The notes beneath the pieces were generated by a model. It was not told where the DNA came from and did no database searches. It saw only the letters and a list, made by a program, of their open reading frames with translations. Below are positions 1 through 5,141 of a stretch of DNA of 5,141 bases, in pieces; positions within the stretch are counted from its first letter, which is position 1, and every line of letters begins with the position of its first letter. The stretch lies in NCBI GenBank assembly GCA_023379515.1, contig JAMCQQ010000283.1, positions 3,347 to 8,487 on the forward strand, in the 5' to 3' direction. Source of the stretch: Actinomycetota bacterium. Lineage in GTDB: Bacteria; Actinomycetota; Humimicrobiia; Humimicrobiales; Humimicrobiaceae. Position numbers and translations under genes: made by a program.

Positions 1-41
1 AGGAGCTTACAGAACTGAAAGAAAGACTTAACAGGGTCTAG
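1..41 (+). CDS. C-terminal tail of an upstream gene (partial)
   Basis: Reading from base 3, the frame gives ELTELKERLNRV and stops at TAG 39-41. The short peptide is charged and amphipathic, with leucines spaced like one face of a helix, as at the end of many cytoplasmic proteins. The other two forward frames stop earlier (TGA 16-18 and TAA 29-31). Twelve codons are too few to name a family or to exclude a chance open frame. The call rests on composition and on the same-strand, tightly packed context. If real, the upstream gene ends about 90 bases before the next start and may belong to the same cluster. Confidence 0.4.
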   Translation, partial: ELTELKERLNRV

Positions 42-131
42 AGATAGATAAATATTATAAGCATACATTATGTTTGAATTTATATTTATTTATGGTACAA
101 AAGAAATAAATTTGAATTAAAAGGAATTTTT

Positions 132-1349
132 ATGTCAAAGAATGAGTCAGCAAAGGAATTATTTTTAAAAATTATGAACTTTGAACCATGCCCGAGGACA
201 CTAAAATGGGAATTCGGTTATTGGATAGGAGCAATAGAGCGCTGGTACCAGGGGGGATTAAAAAAGACAGAAGGATATCAAGACGATTTAAAATATGGCG
301 ATGCTATACAGGGCCCGGGGCATCCTCAGGGATCATATTCATGGTCCGGGAAAATTCCAAAACCTGAGTCCGATGTATACAATTATTTTAAGCTTGATAA
401 AGAATGGGCTCTGGTCCCTTACAATTACTGGATTTTTCCAAGATTTGAGAAAGAAGTCTTAAATGAAGATGATAAATGTATTGAATATCTTGATACTGAT
501 GGTGTAAGGAAAAAAGAATATAAAGATAAATCAAGTATGCCCATGTTTTTGGAATTTCCTGTAAAAAACAGAAATGATTGGGAAAAAGTTAAAGGAGAGA
601 GATTTAATTTTAATAGTATCAATGAAAGATTTATAGGTAATAAAGAAGATTTTATAAAAAAATCCAAAAGCATGGAAAATCCTTTAGGGGTTCTTGATGA
701 ACCGGTAGGTTTTTTTGGCTCACTGAGGTGGCTTATAGGGGAAAATTCTTTATTTATGCTTTATCATGACGATCCCGGACTCATAAAAGATATCTTGGAA
801 CATCTTTGTAATCTTTGGATTTCAATGGCCGAAAATTTAACCTCTGAGATTGAATTTGATATTGTAGTTTTTTGGGAAGATATGGCAGGCAGACAAGGAT
901 CCTTAATCGGTCCAAATACTTTTAAAGAGTTTATGACTCCATATTATCAAAAATTAATAGGCTTTTTAAAATCAAAAGGTATTAAATATTTCAATGTAGA
1001 TTCGGATGGTAATCTAGAGGGCCTGATTCCACTTTTTTTAGAGGCAGGAATAAATTCCATGTATCCTTTTGAGCAGCAGGCAGGTAATGATTTAATAGAG
1101 ATAAGGAAAAATTTTCCGGAGCTGAGAATGATGGGTGGCATAAATAAAATGGCTCTTGCCGGAGATAAAGACAGCATAGACAAGGAACTGAAAAAAATAC
1201 CTTTTCTTATTGAGCAAGGCGGATATGTTCCATATGTTGACCATTTGGTCCCTCCCGATGTTTCCTGGAATAATTTTAAATATTACAGAAACAGATTAAA
1301 TGAAATTATTGATTCAACAAAGATTTTAAATAAAAAAAATATATATTGA
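132..1349 (+). CDS. Uroporphyrinogen decarboxylase-family (COG0407/MtaA-like) protein, function unknown
   Basis: A 405-residue cytoplasmic protein with no signal peptide or membrane segment. The ATG is preceded by AAGGAA at 121-126 with 5 bases of spacing. The C-terminal half carries the family's TIM-barrel signatures: FWEDMAGRQG (248-256), NVDSDGN (288-294), LIPLFLEAGIN (298-308), MMGGINKMALA (333-343) and GGYVPYVDHLVPPDVS (363-378). It is somewhat longer than true HemE or MtaA (about 340-360), with the extra length in the N-terminal half. True HemE is unlikely: the hallmark N-terminal active-site Arg/Asp motifs are not evident, and no heme genes are nearby. In zinc-dependent corrinoid methyltransferases the barrel holds His-x-Cys and a later Cys. 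By my hand alignment these positions are Asp290-x-Asp292 and His371 here, so cobalamin:thiol methyl transfer should not be assumed. Such proteins recur in carbohydrate-catabolic clusters of anaerobes, which fits the neighbours (SDR, LacI, E1). The family call is firm; the reaction is unknown. Confidence 0.88.
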   Translation: MSKNESAKELFLKIMNFEPCPRTLKWEFGYWIGAIERWYQGGLKKTEGYQDDLKYGDAIQGPGHPQGSYSWSGKIPKPESDVYNYFKLDKEWALVPYNYWIFPRFEKEVLNEDDKCIEYLDTDGVRKKEYKDKSSMPMFLEFPVKNRNDWEKVKGERFNFNSINERFIGNKEDFIKKSKSMENPLGVLDEPVGFFGSLRWLIGENSLFMLYHDDPGLIKDILEHLCNLWISMAENLTSEIEFDIVVFWEDMAGRQGSLIGPNTFKEFMTPYYQKLIGFLKSKGIKYFNVDSDGNLEGLIPLFLEAGINSMYPFEQQAGNDLIEIRKNFPELRMMGGINKMALAGDKDSIDKELKKIPFLIEQGGYVPYVDHLVPPDVSWNNFKYYRNRLNEIIDSTKILNKKNIY

Positions 1350-1381
1350 TTTTTTAGCAGAATAATAAATATATGTTATTT

Positions 1382-1411
1382 AAAAACCCTAGGATCTCTA
1401 TGGGTGCTTTT
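1382..1411 (+). terminator. Weak hairpin with short T-rich tail between the first two genes
   Basis: ACCC (1386-1389) can pair with GGGT (1402-1405), and TAG (1390-1392) with CTA (1398-1400). This leaves a single bulged T at 1401 and the 5-base loop GATCT, followed by GCTTTTATTA. An A-run precedes the stem. It sits 36 bases after the stop at 1349 and 28 bases before the next ATG, so it could be a weak intrinsic terminator, an attenuating hairpin or an mRNA-processing site inside an operon. The stem is only seven pairs with a bulge and the U-tract is short, so confidence is low. Confidence 0.28.
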
Positions 1412-1438
1412 ATTATCAAATAGTCAGGATTTATAGAA

Positions 1439-2206
1439 ATGTATAGAAAACTTTTTAACCTTGAAAACAAGATATCAATAGTAACCGGAGCAACAAGTGA
1501 TATTGGCAGAGAAATTACATTTGCTTTATCGGAATTTGGCTCAGAGTTAATTCTTACTGATATTGAAGCTAAGAAAAATCAATTAAACAAGATAAAAGAT
1601 ACTATTATTAAAAGTGGAAAAAAAGCAGAGACATATACTTTTGATATTTCTAAATTAAATGATATAAAAAAATTTATTAAAGAAATTGCGTGTTATAAAA
1701 AAGTTGATATATTAATAAACAATGCAGGAATAAATATCACAAATTTAGCAATAAATGTTTCTGAAGAGCAGTGGGATAAGATAATGAATATTAACCTTAA
1801 GGGTTTATTTTTTTTAACGAGAGATATTTGTAAAATTATGATAAAAAATAAATATGGCAAGATTATCAATATCTCTTCGCAGACTGGCATAGTAGGATAT
1901 CCGGAGAGATCCGTATATGCGACAAGCAAAATGGGCCTGATTGGTTTATCGAAAGTTTTAGCAATAGAATTGGCAAAATATGCCATTAATGTAAATTGTA
2001 TTGCGCCAACATTCACAAATACTGCAATGGCTAAACCTTTAATGGAAAATAAAAATTTTTTGGAAGAAATAAAACTTAAAATGCCTATGGGTAGAGTAAA
2101 TGAGCCCATAGACCTGGTAGGCGCCGTGGTATTTTTGGCAAGCAGGGCTTCTGATATGGTGACTGGTCATACATTATTAGTTGATGGCGGCTGGACCTCA
2201 CTATAG
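1439..2206 (+). CDS. Short-chain dehydrogenase/reductase, gluconate 5-dehydrogenase/KduD-like
   Basis: A 255-residue classical SDR of normal length, probably cytosolic and NAD(P)-dependent. Visible motifs in order are: cofactor-binding TGATSDIG (16-23); acidic Asp41 at the end of the second beta strand, which favours NAD(H) over NADP(H); FDI (68-70), near the usual adenine-contacting Asp; NNAG (94-97); active-site Asn119; catalytic Ser147, Tyr160 and Lys164 (YATSK); and a C-terminal VTGHTLLVDGGW (241-252). The LFNLENK opening and the TGHTLLVDGGW ending resemble gluconate 5-dehydrogenase and 2-deoxy-D-gluconate/2-keto-3-deoxygluconate dehydrogenases. Oxidation of a sugar acid, polyol or hydroxyketone is therefore likely, but the exact substrate is not readable. 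Oddly, the middle Gly of the TGxxxGxG motif is Asp21. The start is ATG with AGGA at 1426-1429, 9 bases upstream. FabG (3-oxoacyl-ACP reductase) is the main alternative, but no fatty-acid genes are near. Confidence 0.9.
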   Translation: MYRKLFNLENKISIVTGATSDIGREITFALSEFGSELILTDIEAKKNQLNKIKDTIIKSGKKAETYTFDISKLNDIKKFIKEIACYKKVDILINNAGINITNLAINVSEEQWDKIMNINLKGLFFLTRDICKIMIKNKYGKIINISSQTGIVGYPERSVYATSKMGLIGLSKVLAIELAKYAINVNCIAPTFTNTAMAKPLMENKNFLEEIKLKMPMGRVNEPIDLVGAVVFLASRASDMVTGHTLLVDGGWTSL

Positions 2207-2244
2207 AAATTCCGGATAATTATTATAAAAAAGTTATTTAAATT

Positions 2245-2248
2245 AAGG
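2245..2248 (+). promoter_or_regulatory. Ribosome binding site supporting the GTG start of the LacI gene
   Basis: AAGG lies 10 bases before GTG 2259-2261. An in-frame TAA at 2244-2246 closes the frame upstream, and no other start lies between it and the GTG. The conserved DNA-binding helix begins at residue 3, so this GTG must be the true start. Confidence 0.6.
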
Positions 2249-2258
2249 TTGTTTAAGA

Positions 2259-3289
2259 GTGGGGACCATAAAAGATATAGCAAAAATAAGTGGTTTTTCA
2301 GCAAACACTGTTTCAAATGCTCTTCGCAATAAAGATAATGTAAAAAAAAGCACTAAAGATGTTATTAAAAAAATTGCGCAGGATTTAAACTATGTTCCAA
2401 ATAATATTGCCAGAAGCCTGGTATTAAAAAAATCTTTTTTAATAGCGCTGGTAATTCATTCCATAAAAGATCCTTTTTATTCAGAATTAATTAGCCATCT
2501 GGAAGATTTAATTTATTCAAGTAAATATAATCTTATACTATTTAATCATAATGAGGATCTTCAAAGACAAGATAGAATACTAAGATCTATATTAGAACAA
2601 AAAATAGATGCGGTAATAATTAATCCTGCCTTATCGGATAAAAATGTGACTGAAAAATTAAAAGCATTCAATATTCCTTTTGTATTATTAGCCAGATATT
2701 ATAAGGGCTGTCAAGCCAATTTTGTTGGCATTGATTTTAAATCCGGTATGAAAAAAGTAGTAGACCATTTTGTAAAATACAATAGAAGACATATCTTAAA
2801 TATTTGTGGATCAGACGTAACGCATAGTTCTAATATGAGACTTATAGGATTTAAAAATGCAGACTTATAGGATTTAAAAATGCCATTAGAATACAAAATA
2901 TTGAATTTGATCAGGATCTTATTATAGAAAAAATACATAATAAAGAACATTTATGGCAGCAATTGGAAGATAAAATAAAAATCAAAAAAAAGGTAGATGC
3001 CATATTTTGTTATGATTTTAATACAACCTCCCTGGTATTGGAATATTGCAAAATTAATAATATTAGAATACCGGAAGAAATTGCAATAATAGGATTCGAG
3101 TTTGAAAGATTCTGTGTGAATACATATGTACCTTTGACTACTTTGAAATATAATACTGATAAAATCAGTGAAATTACCTGGTCCGTCTTAAAAAACTTAA
3201 TGGATTCAAATAAGTCTTCAACAAATTTTCAAAGCATATTTACAGAGCCGGAGCTAATAATCAGGGAATCATGCGGTGAATTAAAATAA
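2259..3289 (+). pseudogene. LacI-family transcriptional repressor, frameshifted by a 23-bp tandem duplication
   Basis: As written, the frame from GTG 2259 gives 203 residues ending at TAG 2868-2870 with the alien tail ADL. The remaining 3' portion stays open in the -1 frame from the second repeat copy to TAA 3287-3289. Deleting one 23-base copy joins them into 335 residues, the normal LacI-family length. The N-terminus has a textbook helix-turn-helix (TIKDIAKISGFSANTVSNAL, 3-22) and hinge helix (PNNIARSL, 47-54, with Leu54 as the expected minor-groove leucine). The recognition-helix positions that set operator specificity in LacI correspond to Ala15, Asn16 and Asn20. The periplasmic-binding-protein-like sensor domain follows. 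Its last part carries the usual PEEIAIIGFE, PLTTLKYNT and PELIIRESC signatures. The truncated product would keep DNA binding but lose the second half of the sensor and dimer domain, so it is probably inactive. The gene lies inside the catabolic cluster and was presumably its ligand-responsive repressor. A sequencing or assembly error is the main alternative to a true break. A separate restart at TTG 2963 is possible but would give only a fragment without a DNA-binding domain. Confidence 0.88.
2838..2883 (+). repeat. Perfect 23-bp tandem duplication inside the LacI gene
   Basis: Bases 2838-2860 and 2861-2883 are identical, beginning AGACTTATAGG and ending TTTAAAAATGC, with no spacer. The unit length is not a multiple of three. 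The second copy therefore shifts the reading frame and brings TAG 2868-2870 into frame. Single-copy sequence reads straight through as RLIGFKNAIRIQN, matching LacI-family layout. No further copies are visible in the window. Confidence 0.97.
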
Positions 3290-3324
3290 AATGTGAGAAA
3301 TGAATAATCATATTATAAAGATGG

Positions 3325-3347
3325 TTGACAATATTCAGATAAATCTG
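3325..3347 (+). promoter_or_regulatory. Candidate promoter element with adjacent palindromic operator upstream of the E1 genes
   Basis: The 106-base gap before the E1 alpha gene contains a perfect -35-like TTGACA at 3325-3330. Five bases later comes a perfect inverted repeat CAGAT-AA-ATCTG (3336-3347). No good -10 box lies 16-18 bases from the TTGACA; the nearest match, CATAGA at 3352-3357, is 21 bases away, so the promoter call is weak. The palindrome would overlap the promoter spacer, where a repressor such as the neighbouring LacI protein would act. It lacks the central CG typical of LacI-family operators, so which regulator binds it, if any, is unknown. The rest of the gap is AT-rich with no gene. 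Confidence 0.3.
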
Positions 3348-3383
3348 TCGGCATAGATAAATGGATTTATGAGATTTTAAAGT

Positions 3384-3389
3384 GAAAGG
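3384..3389 (+). promoter_or_regulatory. Ribosome binding site fixing the TTG start of the E1 alpha gene
   Basis: GAAAGG ends 6 bases before TTG 3396-3398. An in-frame TAA at 3378-3380 closes the frame upstream. The tempting ATG at 3391 is in another frame and hits TGA after two codons. TTG is therefore the supported start, and it places the first conserved helix at the usual distance from the N-terminus. Confidence 0.7.
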
Positions 3390-3395
3390 TATGGT

Positions 3396-4373
3396 TTGAA
3401 GGATATAGAATTAAAATTGAAATTATATGAAAAAATGATATTGATCAGGGAATTTGAAAATTGTGCCTTGGACCTCTACACCAAAAATATTATAAAGGGC
3501 TCAATTCATGTATATATTGGTCAGGAAGCCATAGCTGTAGGGGTATGCAGCAATTTAAACAGTAAAATCGGAGACTGCATTACTACAACGCACAGGGGGC
3601 ATGGGCATGTAATTGCCATGGGTGGAGATGTTAAAACTATGATGGCGGAATTATTGGGAAAAGAAACCGGTATCTGTAAGGGCAGGAGCGGGTCAATGCA
3701 TATTGCAGATATTTCCAAAGGAATATATGGTGCGAATGGCATAGTTGGTGCCAGTATCCCAATTGCAACTGGCTTGGCTTTTTCTTCAAGATATGATAAT
3801 AAAAATTTTGTTTCAGTTACATTCTTTGGCGATGGAGCATCAAACCAGGGTGCATTATATGAATCATTAAATTTAGCTGCTGTTTGGAACTTGCCTGTTA
3901 TTTTTGTTTGCGAGAATAATAAATATGCCCAAACTACACCTGCAAAAGACACCACTGCCGGGAAAGATATAAAATCAAGGGCAGAATCATTCGGAATTGA
4001 AAGCATCAAAATTGATGGACTGGACGTTGAAAAGATATATGAAGAATTTAAAAGAATAATAGAGTTGGCAAGGAAAGAAAAAAGACCATTTTTTGTAGAA
4101 GTTTCGACTTATAGATTCAAGGGCCACTGGCAAGGTGATCCTGAAGTTTATAGGAGCAGAGACGAAGTAAAAAAATATATAAGCGAAAGTTGTCCAATAA
4201 AAAATTTCAGAACAAAATTAATTGAGAAATATAATGTATCTTCAGAAGAAATCAATAATTTGGAAAAACAGATAAAACAAATTATTGAACAGGCAAAAGA
4301 TTTTGCAATCAGCAGCAAAGAACCTGAAAGCAATCTTTTAGATAATATATATAGCGATGAGGTTGTGCCATGA
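3396..4373 (+). CDS. ThDP-dependent 2-oxoacid/acetoin dehydrogenase complex, E1 component alpha subunit
   Basis: A 325-residue protein, the usual length for AcoA/PdhA-type E1 alpha. With the beta subunit it forms an alpha2beta2 E1 that decarboxylates a 2-oxoacid, or cleaves acetoin or a diketone, on thiamine diphosphate and passes the acyl group to E2 lipoamide. Motifs in order are: GSIHVYIGQEAIAVG (35-49); HRGHG (66-70), containing the ThDP-contacting region; GRSGSMHI (96-103); the Mg-ThDP motif GDGASNQG (145-152) ending with ENN (173-175); and the active-site loop YRFKGHWQGDPEVYRSRDE (239-257). In mitochondrial E1 alpha the loop carries a regulatory serine right after GH; here that residue is Trp245, so kinase control of that kind is absent. 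The loop form GHxxGDP recalls acetoin dehydrogenase more than pyruvate dehydrogenase, but substrate cannot be fixed from this alone. Its stop overlaps the next start by 4 bases (ATGA), coupling alpha and beta translation. Confidence 0.93.
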   Translation: MKDIELKLKLYEKMILIREFENCALDLYTKNIIKGSIHVYIGQEAIAVGVCSNLNSKIGDCITTTHRGHGHVIAMGGDVKTMMAELLGKETGICKGRSGSMHIADISKGIYGANGIVGASIPIATGLAFSSRYDNKNFVSVTFFGDGASNQGALYESLNLAAVWNLPVIFVCENNKYAQTTPAKDTTAGKDIKSRAESFGIESIKIDGLDVEKIYEEFKRIIELARKEKRPFFVEVSTYRFKGHWQGDPEVYRSRDEVKKYISESCPIKNFRTKLIEKYNVSSEEINNLEKQIKQIIEQAKDFAISSKEPESNLLDNIYSDEVVP

Positions 4374-5141
4374 GAAAAATAACATATGCGGAAGCACTAA
4401 ATGAAGCTATAAAAGAAGAAATGAAAAGAGACCCTAAAGTATTTTGTCTTGGTGAGGATATTGGTCCTCATGGAGGGACTTTTCAGGTGACAAGGGGACT
4501 ATTTGATATTTTTGGAAAAGATCGAATCATAAATACGCCAATTTCAGAATTGGGATTTACAGGTCTTGCTGTAGGTGCAGCAATGAAAGGACTGCGGCCA
4601 ATTGTGGAATATATGTACATTGATTTTACCCTTTTAGCTTTGGATCAGATAATTAATCAGGCCGCTAAACTAAGATATATGACTGGTGGAAAAGTGCAAA
4701 TACCTATAGTATTTAGAACTCAGGGTGGAGCCGGAAGATCAAATGCAGGTCAGCACTCTCAAAGCTTGGAGGCATTATTTTACCATATACCAGGGCTTAA
4801 AGTTGTCATGCCTTCATCTCCATATGATGCCAAAGGTCTATTAAAAGCGGCCATCAGAGATAATAATCCGGTAGTATTTATAGAGCATAAGCTGCTTTAT
4901 ACAAAAGAAGGCGAAGTTCCGGAAGAGGATTATATCGTTCCAATTGGTACGGCAGATATAAAGAGAAGTGGAACCGATCTTACTATTGCCGTCCATTCCA
5001 ATATGGTATATAAAGTTCTGGCAGTCGCAGAAAAGTTTAGGGGAAAAGTTGATATTGAAGTTATAGATTTAAGGACCTTGGTGCCGCTTGATATTGAAAC
5101 AATAATAAAATCGGTTAAAAAAACAAATAAATTAATAATTG
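4370..5141 (+). CDS. ThDP-dependent 2-oxoacid/acetoin dehydrogenase complex, E1 component beta subunit (3' end cut by window)
   Basis: The frame from ATG 4370 is open to the window edge: 257 complete codons of the roughly 325 usual for the family, so about the last 70 residues are missing. It begins MRKITYAEALNEAIKEEM, the standard E1 beta opening. Landmarks follow: LGEDIG (27-32); TPISELGFTG (56-65), whose Glu60 matches the glutamate that activates the ThDP aminopyrimidine; DFTLLALDQIINQAAKLRYM (85-104); the GQHSQSLE segment (127-134), whose His129 matches the conserved active-site histidine; PGLKVVMPSSPYDAKGLLKAAI, and the start of the C-terminal transketolase-like domain (DLTIAVHSNM onward). 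GAGG at 4359-4362 lies 7 bases before the start, inside the alpha gene. The ATGA overlap indicates equimolar production of the two subunits. E2 and E3 would be expected next. Confidence 0.94.
   Translation, partial: MRKITYAEALNEAIKEEMKRDPKVFCLGEDIGPHGGTFQVTRGLFDIFGKDRIINTPISELGFTGLAVGAAMKGLRPIVEYMYIDFTLLALDQIINQAAKLRYMTGGKVQIPIVFRTQGGAGRSNAGQHSQSLEALFYHIPGLKVVMPSSPYDAKGLLKAAIRDNNPVVFIEHKLLYTKEGEVPEEDYIVPIGTADIKRSGTDLTIAVHSNMVYKVLAVAEKFRGKVDIEVIDLRTLVPLDIETIIKSVKKTNKLII

Noticed and set aside
62..72. Small inverted repeat CATA-CAT-TATG in the leader, considered as an operator
   Set aside because: The arms are only four bases and do not extend; there is no match to the palindrome at 3336-3347 and no recognisable promoter around it.
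73..119. Repeated 8-mer TTTGAATT (73-80 and 111-118) in the leader of the first gene
   Set aside because: It is short and AT-only apart from one G, has no symmetry or third copy, and is expected by chance in such sequence.
132..1349. Annotation of the first gene as heme-biosynthetic HemE
   Set aside because: The length, the C-terminal motifs (VDSDGN, GGINKMALA, DHLVPPDVS) and the catabolic neighbourhood point to the divergent COG0407 proteins and not to true uroporphyrinogen decarboxylase.
1693..2109. 138-residue reverse-strand open frame inside the SDR gene
   Set aside because: It is antisense to a well-supported SDR and its composition mirrors the AT-rich coding strand. The other reverse-strand frames (425-673, 947-1183, 2711-2950, 3521-4009, 4148-4333) are shadows for the same reason.
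2211..2216. TCCGGA palindrome with central CG upstream of the LacI gene, considered as an autoregulatory operator
   Set aside because: Symmetry stops after six bases, shorter than LacI-family operators, and nothing similar occurs in the other gaps.
2963..3289. Separate 108-residue gene starting at TTG 2963
   Set aside because: It is the in-frame 3' part of the broken LacI gene. The open frame extends upstream to the second repeat copy and matches the LacI C-terminal domain, so it is not an independent gene.
3300..3356. An 18-codon ATG-to-TAG frame (MNNHIIKMVDNIQINLSA) in the gap before the E1 alpha gene
   Set aside because: It has no convincing ribosome binding site, is very short and overlaps the candidate promoter/palindrome; in AT-rich DNA such frames are expected by chance.

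Overview
The window is an AT-rich (roughly one-third G+C by eye), densely packed bacterial segment with every gene on the + strand. It carries AGGA/AAGG-type ribosome binding sites and uses GTG and TTG as well as ATG starts. This, plus the gene families present, suggests an anaerobic bacterium of the Firmicutes/Atribacterota/Spirochaete kind. That placement is an inference and the lineage is not fixed by the sequence.

Layout: (1) bases 1-41 look like the last codons of an upstream gene. (2) 42-131 is an AT-rich leader. (3) 132-1349 encodes a uroporphyrinogen-decarboxylase-fold protein of the MtaA/COG0407 kind, but with acidic residues and a His where the zinc-dependent methyltransferases have His-x-Cys and Cys. 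(4) 1439-2206 encodes a classical short-chain dehydrogenase resembling gluconate 5-dehydrogenase / KduD sugar-acid dehydrogenases. (5) 2259-3289 is a LacI-family repressor gene broken by an exact 23-bp tandem duplication (2838-2860 = 2861-2883). Removing one copy restores a full-length 335-residue LacI protein. (6) 3396-4373 and 4370-5141 (cut by the window edge) encode the E1 alpha and beta subunits of a thiamine-diphosphate-dependent 2-oxoacid/acetoin dehydrogenase complex, translationally coupled by an ATGA overlap. The E2 and E3 genes would be expected just past the right edge.

Taken together this looks like a LacI-controlled catabolic locus. A dehydrogenase could make a keto or diketo intermediate, and a ThDP-dependent E1 could cleave or oxidatively decarboxylate it to an acyl-CoA. 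The role of the URO-D-like protein is unknown. The substrate cannot be read from the sequence. The most striking directly visible event is the small tandem duplication that splits the local repressor. It could be a real, potentially reversible mutation or a read/assembly error.
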